From: Anaerolineae bacterium | Lineage (GTDB): Bacteria > Chloroflexota > Anaerolineae > Aggregatilineales > Phototrophicaceae | Direction of reading: 5' to 3' | DNA: 41,490 nt | Assembly (NCBI GenBank): GCA_016789005.1 | Contig: JAEURA010000029.1 | Location: 1-41,490, forward strand | In this document: piece after piece, positions 17,727 to 25,407 of the stretch | Numbering within the stretch: position 1 is the first letter of the stretch | Layout of the letters: every line of letters starts with the position of its first letter | Program-made: the position numbers and the translations under genes | The notes under the pieces: model-generated | What the model saw: only the letters and a program-made list of their open reading frames with translations | Databases searched by the model: none | Told to the model about the DNA's origin: nothing

Positions 17727-18186
17727 TTGGTTTGGACACGTCCTCGACCGCGCTCGCTGGCGACCGCAGCGACAGGCGGTGGCGCTGGCGACGCTGGGTT
17801 TGTTCGTCGCCGTGATCATGGGCGCCCTGTATCTGTCGCAGTCGGCGCACATGTCGGCGCTGGGGCGTCAGCTGAACGACATGATTTCCGCGCGCAATAC
17901 GCTGGAACAGTCGGTCGAACAGCTTCGCGGCGAGATCGCCATCCTGCAGAGCATGCCCCGCCTGCAGGCACGCGCTGAAGCGATGGGCTTCATCCCGGCA
18001 GACGCCGACCAGATCATCTACATCGTGGTCGATGGCTACGATCCCGAACGCGAGATTCAGATCGTCCCGCTGGATTCTGATGCCGGTGCGCTGCCCGACT
18101 ATAATGAGGATTTCGGCGGCTGGGTCGACGCGCTCTTCGACGACATCCGCCGGCAGCTTGAAACGTTCGGTCAAGAGGCGCAGTAA
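17710..18186 (+). CDS. FtsL/DivIC-like bitopic division protein
   Basis: This 158-residue protein has a short cytosolic part, one membrane helix (QAVALATLGLFVAVIMGALY, about residues 21-40), and a coiled coil (LGRQLNDMISARNTLEQSVE, LRGEIAILQSMPRLQARAEA) followed by the MGFIPADADQIIYI strand seen at the end of FtsL-type domains. An acidic tail of about 45 residues follows and is longer than usual. The position between rsmH and ftsI is the classic one for ftsL. FtsL helps FtsQ and DivIC/FtsB recruit FtsW-FtsI to the septum. Sequence identity in this family is low, so the call rests on topology, the coiled coil and position. Confidence 0.8.
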
Positions 18187-18191
18187 GGCAC

Positions 18192-19940
18192 ATGGCGACC
18201 AGCACGACTTTTCCGCAACAGCAAACCCTGCGGCAGCGGCTGCCCATCGTCGTCCTAGGCTTGATCGCCGCCAGCCTGGTCCTGGCGTTTCGTCTGCTGT
18301 CCTTTCAGTTTCCGCTCGATGCCGAAACCCAGGCGTATCTCAACAACCTGCGCGACAGCGGTTACTCCCGTACGCTTCAGCTGGCGACGGCGCGCGGCAA
18401 TATCTACGACCGGCACGGCGAAGCGATGGCGGTCAACACGCTGGAGTATCGTGTCGGCATCAGCCCGGCGCTGATCAGCGATCCGCGCGAGACCGCCACG
18501 CAGATGGCAGCGATCATCAACGTGAGCGAGCTGGAATTATTCGACCTCATGAACCAGGATGTGCCCTGGGTGCAGGTGGCGGCGAATGTCAGCGCCGATC
18601 AGGCGGCGGGGCTGCGTTCGCTCAACCTTGATGAGATCACCCTCGACACGGTGCCCCGTCGCAGCTACCCCCAGGGACCGGTTGCCGCCCAGGTGATCGG
18701 CTTCGTCGCCGGCGACCTGCGCGGTTATTTTGGCGTCGAGGGGCATTACAACAGCCAGCTTGCCGGCGAAGTGCGCACGCGCCGGGTGAGCAATATCCCC
18801 TTTGAGGTTCCGCTCATCGACTTCGAGCAGGATCGCGGCAAGGATATCCTGCTGACGATAGACCGCGATGTGCAGTTTGTGGTCGAAAGCGAGCTGATCA
18901 GCGCCATCGACCGCTACGATGCCACCGGTGGGACGATCATCGTGATGAACCCGCGCAACGGCGACATCCTGGCGATGGCTTCCTTCCCGTCGTTCGATCC
19001 AAACACCTACGACACGGCGGATGCGCGCGTGCTGACCAGCCCGGCGATTGGACAGCAGTTCGAACCGGGGTCGATCTTCAAAGTACTGACGGTCGCCTCT
19101 GGGCTGGAGACCGGCGCGGTCACGCCGGACTTCACCTACAACGATCAGGGCAGCCTGGGCGGGGCGTGCGAGGGCATCCGCAACTGGGATGGCGGGGCGC
19201 GCGGCGTCGTCGATGTCACGCAAATCCTGGTGCAATCCCTCAACGTCGGAACGTCGACGATCAGCACGCGCATGGGGGCGACCGATTTCTATTCGATGAT
19301 GGGCAAGTTCGGCATCGGACGCCTGACCGGGGTCGATCTCGAAGGCGAGCAGGCGGGTCAGCTGCCCACGCCGGGCGACCCGATCTGGAACGAGAAGAAC
19401 CTGTGCACCAACAGCTTTGGTCAGGGCGTCGCGGTTACCCCGCTGCAAATGCTGACCGCCGTCAACGCCATCGCCAACGGCGGGCTGATGATGCAGCCGC
19501 GCGTCGTCTATCAGATTCTTGATGGCGACGAGGCGATTCCGGCGCGGACGGCGAACCTGGGACGCCCGATCTCCACCGAGACAGCGGGCATTGTCAGCGA
19601 AATGATGGTCGCGGTGGTGAACGACGGCTTGGACGGCGCGGCGTCGCTGCCCGGCTACTCGATTGCCGGCAAAACCGGGACGGCGGAAATTCCCACGCCG
19701 ATCGGCTACGAACAGGGGACATCCATCGCCTCCTTCGTCGGCTTTTTCCCGGCGGATGATCCACAGGTGTCGATCCTGGTCAAGCTCGACCGTCCGGCGG
19801 AATACTGGGGTTCGCAGACCGCCGCGCCGACCTTTCGCCAGCTGGCAGAACGGCTGGTGATCCTGCTGGAAATCCCGACGGACGATGTGCGTCTGGCGCT
19901 TCAGGCGCAGGGCGGTTCGGTCAATCATATCCGGCGCTGA
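18192..19940 (+). CDS. ftsI: Septal penicillin-binding transpeptidase (class B PBP)
   Basis: This 582-residue monofunctional transpeptidase has an N-terminal membrane anchor (RLPIVVLGLIAASLVLAFRL). The pedestal domain carries ATARGNIYDRHGEAMAVNT and YFGVEGHYNSQLAG. The catalytic triad motifs are all present: S294-I-F-K297 in EPGSIFK, S349-L-N351 in QSLNVGTS, and K494-T-G in AGKTGTAEIP. It cross-links septal peptidoglycan together with FtsW, which is encoded downstream in the same cluster. The gap to the ftsL-like gene is 5 bases and to mraY 26 bases. There is no PASTA domain. It could also be named PBP2/Spo-type, but the setting supports FtsI. Confidence 0.95.
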   Translation: MATSTTFPQQQTLRQRLPIVVLGLIAASLVLAFRLLSFQFPLDAETQAYLNNLRDSGYSRTLQLATARGNIYDRHGEAMAVNTLEYRVGISPALISDPRETATQMAAIINVSELELFDLMNQDVPWVQVAANVSADQAAGLRSLNLDEITLDTVPRRSYPQGPVAAQVIGFVAGDLRGYFGVEGHYNSQLAGEVRTRRVSNIPFEVPLIDFEQDRGKDILLTIDRDVQFVVESELISAIDRYDATGGTIIVMNPRNGDILAMASFPSFDPNTYDTADARVLTSPAIGQQFEPGSIFKVLTVASGLETGAVTPDFTYNDQGSLGGACEGIRNWDGGARGVVDVTQILVQSLNVGTSTISTRMGATDFYSMMGKFGIGRLTGVDLEGEQAGQLPTPGDPIWNEKNLCTNSFGQGVAVTPLQMLTAVNAIANGGLMMQPRVVYQILDGDEAIPARTANLGRPISTETAGIVSEMMVAVVNDGLDGAASLPGYSIAGKTGTAEIPTPIGYEQGTSIASFVGFFPADDPQVSILVKLDRPAEYWGSQTAAPTFRQLAERLVILLEIPTDDVRLALQAQGGSVNHIRR

Positions 19941-19966
19941 CGGTTCACGACGAGGACAACGGGTTT

Positions 19967-20983
19967 ATGGGCAATGGACTGCCATTTGCATTGACGGTCG
20001 GCGCGCTGGCGTTCCTGCTCGGTGTAATCTGGGGCGGACCGCTGGTGGAGATTCTGCGACGCCTGCGCGCCGGCAAACAGATCCGCGAAGGCTTGAAGCA
20101 GCACGAACACAAAGCCGGGACCCCGACGATGGGCGGCATCCTGATCCTCCTGCCGACTCTGGCGATTACCGCCGCGCTCAACCTGGTCAATGTCATTCGC
20201 ACCGTCACCGGCGCGTCGATCCTGCTGCCGCTGGTGGTGATGATCGGCTTCGCAGCGCTGGGGGCGGTCGATGACTGGCAGGGCTTTCGACGGGCGCGTG
20301 GCACGGCGCGTCAGGGCGAAGGGCTGACCCCGCGCCAGAAGATGATCGGGCAGGTCTTCATCGCCGGCGTCGTCGCGGTCGTATTCGCGTTCTACGAAGG
20401 CGGTTTCCAGTTCGCCAACGTCATCGTCCTGCCGCTGATCAACGCGCAGATTTCCATTTCGCCGTTCCTGTTCGTGCCGATCATGGTATTCCTGATCGTC
20501 GCCATGTCCAACGCCGTCAATTTCACCGATGGGCTGGACGGACTCGCCGGGATCATCACCGCCAGCGCCTTCGCCGCCTACGGCATCATCGCCTACCTTC
20601 AGGGGCAGATCTTTCTGGTCCAGCTGTGTTTCATCCTGGTCGGGGCGTGCTTCGCCTTCCTGTGGTACAACGCGCATCCGGCGCAGATGTTTATGGGTGA
20701 CATCGGCTCGATGGCGCTGGGGGCGACCTTGGCGACGGTGGCGATCATGACCGGGCAGTGGCTCCTGCTGCCGATCATCGCCGTCGTGCCGGTCGCCGAA
20801 GCCGTCAGCGTGGTCCTGCAGATCGTGTATTTCAAAGCCACGAAGGGACAGCGCCTCTTCAAGATGTCGCCGCTGCATCATCATTTCGAGCTGGTCGGCT
20901 GGAGCGAAACGCAGATCGTGCAGCGTTTCTGGCTGGTCGGGCTGCTCTCGGCGATGATCGGCGTGGCGCTGGCGCTGTTGTGA
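19967..20983 (+). CDS. mraY: Phospho-N-acetylmuramoyl-pentapeptide-transferase
   Basis: This 338-residue polytopic enzyme transfers phospho-MurNAc-pentapeptide to undecaprenyl phosphate, giving lipid I. Its family marks are HKAGTPTMGG, the Asp pair in GAVDDWQGF, NAVNFTDGLDGLAGI with the magnesium-binding Asp residues, and MSPLHHHFELVGWSETQIVQ near the C-terminus. About ten membrane helices are seen. It uses the carrier lipid that the DUF368 and DedA proteins encoded about 2 kb on may recycle. murE and murF, normally between ftsI and mraY, are absent. An antitoxin gene follows after 48 bases. Confidence 0.96.
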   Translation: MGNGLPFALTVGALAFLLGVIWGGPLVEILRRLRAGKQIREGLKQHEHKAGTPTMGGILILLPTLAITAALNLVNVIRTVTGASILLPLVVMIGFAALGAVDDWQGFRRARGTARQGEGLTPRQKMIGQVFIAGVVAVVFAFYEGGFQFANVIVLPLINAQISISPFLFVPIMVFLIVAMSNAVNFTDGLDGLAGIITASAFAAYGIIAYLQGQIFLVQLCFILVGACFAFLWYNAHPAQMFMGDIGSMALGATLATVAIMTGQWLLLPIIAVVPVAEAVSVVLQIVYFKATKGQRLFKMSPLHHHFELVGWSETQIVQRFWLVGLLSAMIGVALALL

Positions 20984-21031
20984 TCCCTTCATCGGTCTGT
21001 CCGTGTGTGAAGTGCGAAGGATGGGGTGGAA

Positions 21032-21301
21032 ATGAAACGTGAGAGACCGAATACGCTGGACGAATTGACCAGCCTTGCCCTGGCGAATCTGACGCCTCAG
21101 GAGCGCGTGGACCTTGCTGTGCGAATGATGGAATCACTACGTCCGGGGTATGAGGCTTCGTTACTTTCGGAGTCAAGCGGGCAACAGCATCCTGTGAATC
21201 GCTCGTTGCTGGGTTTTTGGCAGGGGGTTCGTGTCAGCGATGTGGATATCGACCGCGCGCGACGAGAGATGTGGGGCGGCTTTCCGCGTGAGGATGTGTA
21301 G
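21032..21301 (+). CDS. VapB-like type II antitoxin
   Basis: This small protein has 89 residues from ATG 21032, with GGGGTGGA upstream; GTG 21026 would add two residues. The N-terminal half (LDELTSLALANLTPQERVDL, AVRMMESLRP) is helical. The C-terminus VRVSDVDIDRARREMWGGFP ending REDV is the ending often seen in antitoxins paired with PIN-domain toxins. The stop codon abuts the ATG of a broken vapC. Base composition is lower in GC than the dcw genes around it, consistent with a late insertion between mraY and murD. Such antitoxins bind the toxin and usually the shared promoter; here the toxin is dead, so it may be a relic or protect against a homologous VapC elsewhere. Confidence 0.75.
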   Translation: MKRERPNTLDELTSLALANLTPQERVDLAVRMMESLRPGYEASLLSESSGQQHPVNRSLLGFWQGVRVSDVDIDRARREMWGGFPREDV

Positions 21302-21494
21302 ATGCTCCTCGCAGTAGCGGATACACACGTTGTCCACTGGTATCTCGCAAACGATCCTCGTTTGAGCCAGGTGGCGCGAGACTATCCCTGACATGCCGGA
21401 CAGAATCATCGCTGCCACAGCACTGCATCTCAACGTGCCATTGATCAGTCGCGACGCCAAGATCAGATTAGCGTACGTGCAAACCATCTGGTGA
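21302..21494 (+). pseudogene. VapC PIN-domain toxin remnant with internal deletion
   Basis: The first part (21302-21391, 29 residues) reads MLLAVADTHVVHWYLANDPR and stops; ADTHVVHWYL is the start of a PIN domain with its first acidic residue. In the +1 frame, 21393-21494 reads MPDRIIAATALHLNVPLISR then DAKIR and ends TIW, the C-terminal third of a PIN domain with its last acidic residues. About 60 middle residues, including the conserved Glu, are missing and the frame is shifted at the join near 21385-21393. No active RNase can result. The intact antitoxin gene lies immediately upstream. Confidence 0.8.
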
Positions 21495-21502
21495 GATGAA
21501 TC

Positions 21503-22870
21503 ATGCGTGATCCACTACAGGGTAGAAACGTCGTCGTTCTGGGGTTCGCCCGGCAGGGCAAAGCGCTGGCGCGCTGGCTGCCCTCCATCGGCGCGCGCGT
21601 CGTCGTCAGCGATATGCGCAGCGCCGAGCAGCTGAAGCTCAACCCGGCGGAATACCCCGGCGTCGAGTTCGTCCTGGGCGGGCATCCGATCACCCTGCTG
21701 GAAGGCTGCGACCTGCTCTGCATCAGCGGAGGCGTGCCGCTCGAACTGGAGATCGTCCAGATGGCGCGCCGCTATCAGGTTCCATTGAGCAACGACGCCC
21801 AGCTCTTCCTGGAGCGCTGCACCGCGCCGGTAATCGGCATCACCGGCAGCGCCGGCAAGACGACCACCACGACGCTCGTCGGCGAGATGTTCAAGCAGGC
21901 GGGCTACCGCACCTGGGTCGGCGGTAACATTGGCGATGTGCTGCTCAACGTCCTGCCGATCATCAGCCGGCAGGACCGGGTGGTGATGGAGCTGTCCAGC
22001 TTCCAGCTGGAGATCATGTCGATCAGCCCGGCGGTCAGCACGGTGCTGAATATCACCCCCAACCACCTGGATCGGCATGGCACGATGGAAACCTACGCGG
22101 CGGCAAAGGCGCGCATCCTCGCCTTTCAGGGCGAAAGAGATGTAGCCGTGCTGGGCAGGGACGACGAGGGCAGCCGATCGCTGGAAAGCGCAGCGCCCGG
22201 CTCCGTCGCCTGGTTTTCGCTCTACGAAATGGTCCCCGACGGCGCCTTTCTGATCGGTGAGCGGATGGCGGTCAGCGGCGTATCCAGCCCGGACGGCGAG
22301 CCGAAGATCGTCTGCGACCGAAGCGACTTGCAGGTGCGCGGCGAACACAACGTCAGCAATGCGCTGGCAGCCTGTGCCACCGCCGGAGCGGGCGGCGTCC
22401 CGGTAGAGGCGATGGCGGCGGCGATCCGCGATTTTCGCGGGGTGGCGCACCGCCTGCAAATCGTCCGCGTGAGAGATGGCGTGACCTACATCAACGACAG
22501 CATCGCCACCGCGCCGGAACGGGTGACGGCGGCGCTCAGGTCGTTCGACGAGCCGCTGGTGCTGCTGCTGGGCGGACGGGACAAGAAACTGCCCTGGGAG
22601 CAGATGCTCCTGCTGGCGCTCGGCAAGTGCCGGCACCTGATCGCCTTCGGCGAGTTCGGCGATGGCATCGTCGCAGCGGTCAAGCAGGTGTGCGGCAGCG
22701 ACGAGCCGATCACGCGAGTCGCCGGGCTGGATGAAGCGGTCCAGCAGGCGGCGAAGATCGCTCAGGCGGGGGATGTGGTGCTGCTCTCTCCGGGCTGTAC
22801 CAGTTACGACGCCTATGCCGACTTCGCGGCGCGGGGGGAACACTTCCGCACGCTGGTGGAGGCGCTGTAG
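21503..22870 (+). CDS. murD: UDP-N-acetylmuramoyl-L-alanine--D-glutamate ligase
   Basis: This 455-residue cytosolic ATP-dependent ligase adds D-Glu to UDP-MurNAc-L-Ala. The N-terminal Rossmann domain begins NVVVLGFARQGKALARWL. The central domain has the P-loop GITGSAGKTTTTT, VMELSSFQLEIM and NITPNHLDRHGTMETYAAAK. The C-terminal domain shows YINDSIATAPERVTAALRSF, LLLGGRDKKLPWEQ and VVLLSPGCTSYDAYADFAAR. The length is normal and all Mur ligase motifs are present. It begins 8 bases after the toxin remnant; ribosome-binding sequence is poor, so it may depend on read-through from mraY. About 100 bases separate it from the DUF368 gene. Confidence 0.96.
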   Translation: MRDPLQGRNVVVLGFARQGKALARWLPSIGARVVVSDMRSAEQLKLNPAEYPGVEFVLGGHPITLLEGCDLLCISGGVPLELEIVQMARRYQVPLSNDAQLFLERCTAPVIGITGSAGKTTTTTLVGEMFKQAGYRTWVGGNIGDVLLNVLPIISRQDRVVMELSSFQLEIMSISPAVSTVLNITPNHLDRHGTMETYAAAKARILAFQGERDVAVLGRDDEGSRSLESAAPGSVAWFSLYEMVPDGAFLIGERMAVSGVSSPDGEPKIVCDRSDLQVRGEHNVSNALAACATAGAGGVPVEAMAAAIRDFRGVAHRLQIVRVRDGVTYINDSIATAPERVTAALRSFDEPLVLLLGGRDKKLPWEQMLLLALGKCRHLIAFGEFGDGIVAAVKQVCGSDEPITRVAGLDEAVQQAAKIAQAGDVVLLSPGCTSYDAYADFAARGEHFRTLVEAL

Positions 22871-22924
22871 CGGCGAATTCACAGATTTTTTACCCCGCCT
22901 GAGGAAACTGGCAGATGCCTCCTG

Positions 22925-22930
22925 TATAAT
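22925..22930 (+). promoter_or_regulatory. Candidate -10 element for the DUF368 gene
   Basis: A perfect TATAAT in the context CCTGTATAATG lies 41 bases before the DUF368 ATG. No good -35 is seen. A matching CCTGTATAATT occurs on the minus strand ahead of the CorC-like gene (33983-33978). Confidence 0.45.
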
Positions 22931-22970
22931 GCCGACAAAATCAACCAGCAACCTGGAGACATCACGCCAT

Positions 22971-23906
22971 ATGAAACATCTTGACCTCAGCCGCCCGCGC
23001 ACGCTGCGACAGTATGCCCGTCTCTTTCTCACCGGCTTCACGATGGGCGCCGCCGACATCGTGCCGGGCGTTTCCGGGGGGACCATCGCCTTCATCGCCG
23101 GAATCTACGACACGCTGCTCAACGCCATCAAATCGTTCGATCTTCAGGCGGCTCGCCTGGCGCTGGGGTTCAAGTTCAAGGAACTCCTGGAGCACATCCC
23201 ACTTGCTTTTCTGATCACCCTTGGATTGGGCATCCTGGTGGCGATCTTCAGCCTCTCGAACCTGCTCGGTCATGCCCTGGAAGACCAGCCGGTCTACGTG
23301 TTCGCCTTCTTCGGCGGGCTGGTGCTCGCCTCCATCGTCAGCGTTGGGCTGAAGGTGAAGTGGTCGACGCTGACGCTGATCGCCATGGTGGCGACCGCCA
23401 TCTTCGCCTACTGGCTGGTGGGGTTGGAAGAACTTCAGACTTCTGAACACAGCCTGCCGGTGCTGTTCGCCAGCGGCGCTGTGGCGATCATGGCGATGAT
23501 CCTGCCCGGCATCTCCGGCTCGTTCATCCTGCTGATCCTGGGACAGTACCGCTTCATCCTGGGTGCGGTGCGCTCGCTCGACATCCTCAGCCTGATCGCC
23601 GTCGCTGCGGGCTGCGCGGTCGGCATCATCGGCTTCTCGCGCGTGCTGAGCTGGCTGCTGAACCGTTACGAGCAGGTCACGGTGGCGGCGCTGGTCGGCT
23701 TCATGATTGGTTCGCTGCGCCGCGTCTATATGGAAGCGGAGATCGGCGCAGCGACGGTGCAGCCGATGGACGCGAGCACCTGGATCGTCGCCATCGCCCT
23801 GCTCATCTTCGGCTTTGTGTTCATCAGCTTTGTCGATCACCTTCAGTCAGGCAGCAACCCGGTGATTTCGCGGTTCTGGCGCGGACGCAAGGTCGTGCCG
23901 GCATAA
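22971..23906 (+). CDS. DUF368 membrane protein, probable undecaprenyl-phosphate translocase (PopT family)
   Basis: The protein has 311 residues from ATG 22971. Two related glycine/proline signatures mark the DUF368 family: MGAADIVPGVSGGTIAFIAG (residues ~25-44) and MILPGISGSFILLILGQY (residues ~175-195); they suggest an internal duplication. Seven or more helices are evident. DUF368 proteins (PopT) and DedA proteins (UptA) were shown in recent genetic work to return undecaprenyl phosphate to the inner leaflet. This gene sits between murD and ftsW, and its convergent neighbour is a DedA gene, which strongly supports a role in carrier recycling for wall synthesis. It shares a bidirectional terminator with that gene. 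An alternative transported lipid cannot be excluded. Confidence 0.9.
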   Translation: MKHLDLSRPRTLRQYARLFLTGFTMGAADIVPGVSGGTIAFIAGIYDTLLNAIKSFDLQAARLALGFKFKELLEHIPLAFLITLGLGILVAIFSLSNLLGHALEDQPVYVFAFFGGLVLASIVSVGLKVKWSTLTLIAMVATAIFAYWLVGLEELQTSEHSLPVLFASGAVAIMAMILPGISGSFILLILGQYRFILGAVRSLDILSLIAVAAGCAVGIIGFSRVLSWLLNRYEQVTVAALVGFMIGSLRRVYMEAEIGAATVQPMDASTWIVAIALLIFGFVFISFVDHLQSGSNPVISRFWRGRKVVPA

Positions 23907-23931
23907 CCCGCTCTGCTCTACTCGGAAACAA

Positions 23932-23958
23932 AAAACGGACGCCGCGCGCGTCCGTTTT
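23932..23958. terminator. Bidirectional terminator between DUF368 and DedA genes
   Basis: AAAACGGACGC (23932-23942) pairs perfectly with GCGTCCGTTTT (23948-23958) around a 5-base loop. T-rich ends occur on both strands, so it can stop both convergent transcripts. Confidence 0.88.
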
Positions 23959-23979
23959 GCATTTTGACTGAACTGACCC

Positions 23980-24660
23980 TTATCCCCCCGATTTCGGTTT
24001 GGTTCCGGCGGTCCGTGTGCGACCGAAAATGCCTTTGGCGGCGTTGAGGAGTCCCTCACGCATTTCGGCGTCACGCAGGACGTGCAGGGCGGTCGGCGCG
24101 ACCGAGAGAAGGACGATCAGGACGACGATGGGCAGCAGGTATTTATCGACATCGGGGATCAGATTGCCCAGGAAGTAGCCCGCCAGAGGCAGCCCGACCG
24201 CCCAGAGCAGACCGCCGACGATGTTGAAGCTGAAGAAGCGGCGATATTCCATTTCACCGATGCCGGCGACAATCGGCGCGAAGGTGCGCACGATGGGCAT
24301 GAAGCGCGCCAGGACAATCGTCTTGCCGCCGTGCTTGTCGTAGAACGCCTGCGCCTTCAGGACGTACTTCTTCTTGAACAGCAGCGAATCATCCTTCTGG
24401 AAGAAACGCCGTCCCACCCGTCGCCCAAAGGCATAGCCCACGTTGTCGCCCACGATGGCAGCGATGGCGCATCCGACGATCACCAGCGGAAGCGAGAGGA
24501 CCGTCCCACCGGTTTCCGTCGGAACCGAACTCAGGAAGCCTGCGGTGAACAGCAGGCTGTCCCCCGGCAGGAAGAAGCCGACGAACAAACCCGACTCTGC
24601 AAAGATGATGCCGAACAGCCCGATGTAGCCGACGGTTTTGATCAGTTCGATGAGGTCCAT
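23980..24660 (-). CDS. DedA family (VTT domain) membrane protein, probable undecaprenyl-phosphate translocase
   Basis: The protein has 226 residues from the ATG at 24660, with AGGA six bases upstream; a start at 24693 is possible but less likely. It has the DedA marks FVGFFLPGDSLLFTAGFL (residues ~25-42), GDNVGYAFGRRVGRRFF, and the re-entrant motif LARFMPIVRTFAPIVAGIGE, whose Arg and Gly residues are conserved in the family. A basic tail follows the last helix. DedA members include UptA, implicated in undecaprenyl-phosphate return; others act on other lipids. Lying tail to tail with the DUF368 gene, inside the dcw cluster, it is likely part of the same carrier-recycling task. Confidence 0.9.
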   Translation of the reverse strand: MDLIELIKTVGYIGLFGIIFAESGLFVGFFLPGDSLLFTAGFLSSVPTETGGTVLSLPLVIVGCAIAAIVGDNVGYAFGRRVGRRFFQKDDSLLFKKKYVLKAQAFYDKHGGKTIVLARFMPIVRTFAPIVAGIGEMEYRRFFSFNIVGGLLWAVGLPLAGYFLGNLIPDVDKYLLPIVVLIVLLSVAPTALHVLRDAEMREGLLNAAKGIFGRTRTAGTKPKSGG

Positions 24661-24811
24661 CGAATATCCTAGCATTTTCGCCGAACAGGACAATCCAATA
24701 TTGTACAGCAGCGATCAGCACTGTCCTCATTGTTGATTTGCCCATGCCCCTACAGATTGTGGGGGTGTGCGGTCACGGTTTCCGGTTATCATGATAGGCG
24801 AGGTTCCAATT

Positions 24812-24834
24812 TCTCAGCGATCAACACGCTGAGA
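24812..24834 (+). promoter_or_regulatory. Leader hairpin and nearby palindrome before the NfeD-like gene
   Basis: TCTCAGCG (24812-24819) pairs with CGCTGAGA (24827-24834) around 7 bases, ending 22 bases before the ATG. A perfect 10-base palindrome, TATCATGATA, lies at 24787-24796. Either could be regulatory; no known site is recognised. Confidence 0.35.
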
Positions 24835-24856
24835 GTGTGAAAGGCAGTCTGGATTC

Positions 24857-25375
24857 ATGGATGCGCTGACGCTGTTCTTTGGCGTCATCACTCTGGTGGG
24901 GGTGGGGTATTTTCTGCTCTCTATGCTCAGCGGAGGCGACTTCGATCTGCTAGACAGCATCAACCTCGACTTCATCGACGGCGAGAGCGGCTTCGGCTGT
25001 ATGGTCGTCGCGGCGTTCCTTGCGGCATTCGGCGGCATCGGGCTGCTGGGGTCGCTTTCGGGCTGGAACGCGGCGGTCACGCTGCTGGCGGGCGGGCTGA
25101 CCGGCGCGCTGGTGGGACGACTGACGATGCGTCTGTTCCGCTTCATGAAGTCCCAGCAGAGCGAACCGATTCGCCCGCGCGATTGGGTCGGACTCACCGG
25201 GCGGGTGACGATCAACACGCCGGCGGGCAAGACCGGCGAGGCGATCTTTGAGGAAGAGACCATCGCCAAGCGTTCTGTGCGCGCGCTGGACGGCGGGGCG
25301 CTTCAGCAGGGCGAACAGGTGGTCGTCGTCGAAATCCAGGGCGGCATCTTCTACGTCAGACGCAAAGATGCCTGA
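24857..25375 (+). CDS. NfeD/YqiJ-like membrane protein with OB-fold domain
   Basis: This 172-residue protein starts with a membrane helix (LFFGVITLVGVGYFLLSML). A short acidic segment follows, then two helices (CMVVAAFLAAFGGIGLLGSL, AAVTLLAGGLTGALVGRLTM). The C-terminal ~65 residues (DWVGLTGRVTINTPAGKTGE, EQVVVVEIQGGIFYVRR) form a small beta domain of the OB-fold NfeD type. Proteins of this kind are encoded beside flotillins and are thought to work with them in membrane microdomains. The flotillin gene begins 32 bases downstream, exactly this pairing. Its molecular activity is not known. Confidence 0.8.
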   Translation: MDALTLFFGVITLVGVGYFLLSMLSGGDFDLLDSINLDFIDGESGFGCMVVAAFLAAFGGIGLLGSLSGWNAAVTLLAGGLTGALVGRLTMRLFRFMKSQQSEPIRPRDWVGLTGRVTINTPAGKTGEAIFEEETIAKRSVRALDGGALQQGEQVVVVEIQGGIFYVRRKDA

Positions 25376-25407
25376 TGGACGGATGGTTCTAAAAGGGAGA
25401 CGAAGGT

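Noticed and set aside
22662..22970. N-terminal extension of the DUF368 protein by about 100 residues
   Set aside because: The extension overlaps murD in another frame, is Arg/Ser-rich and lies before the clear start MKHLDLSRPR.
21515..23095. A 526-codon minus-strand frame
   Set aside because: It is antisense to murD, which has all Mur ligase motifs; composition is typical of a shadow frame.
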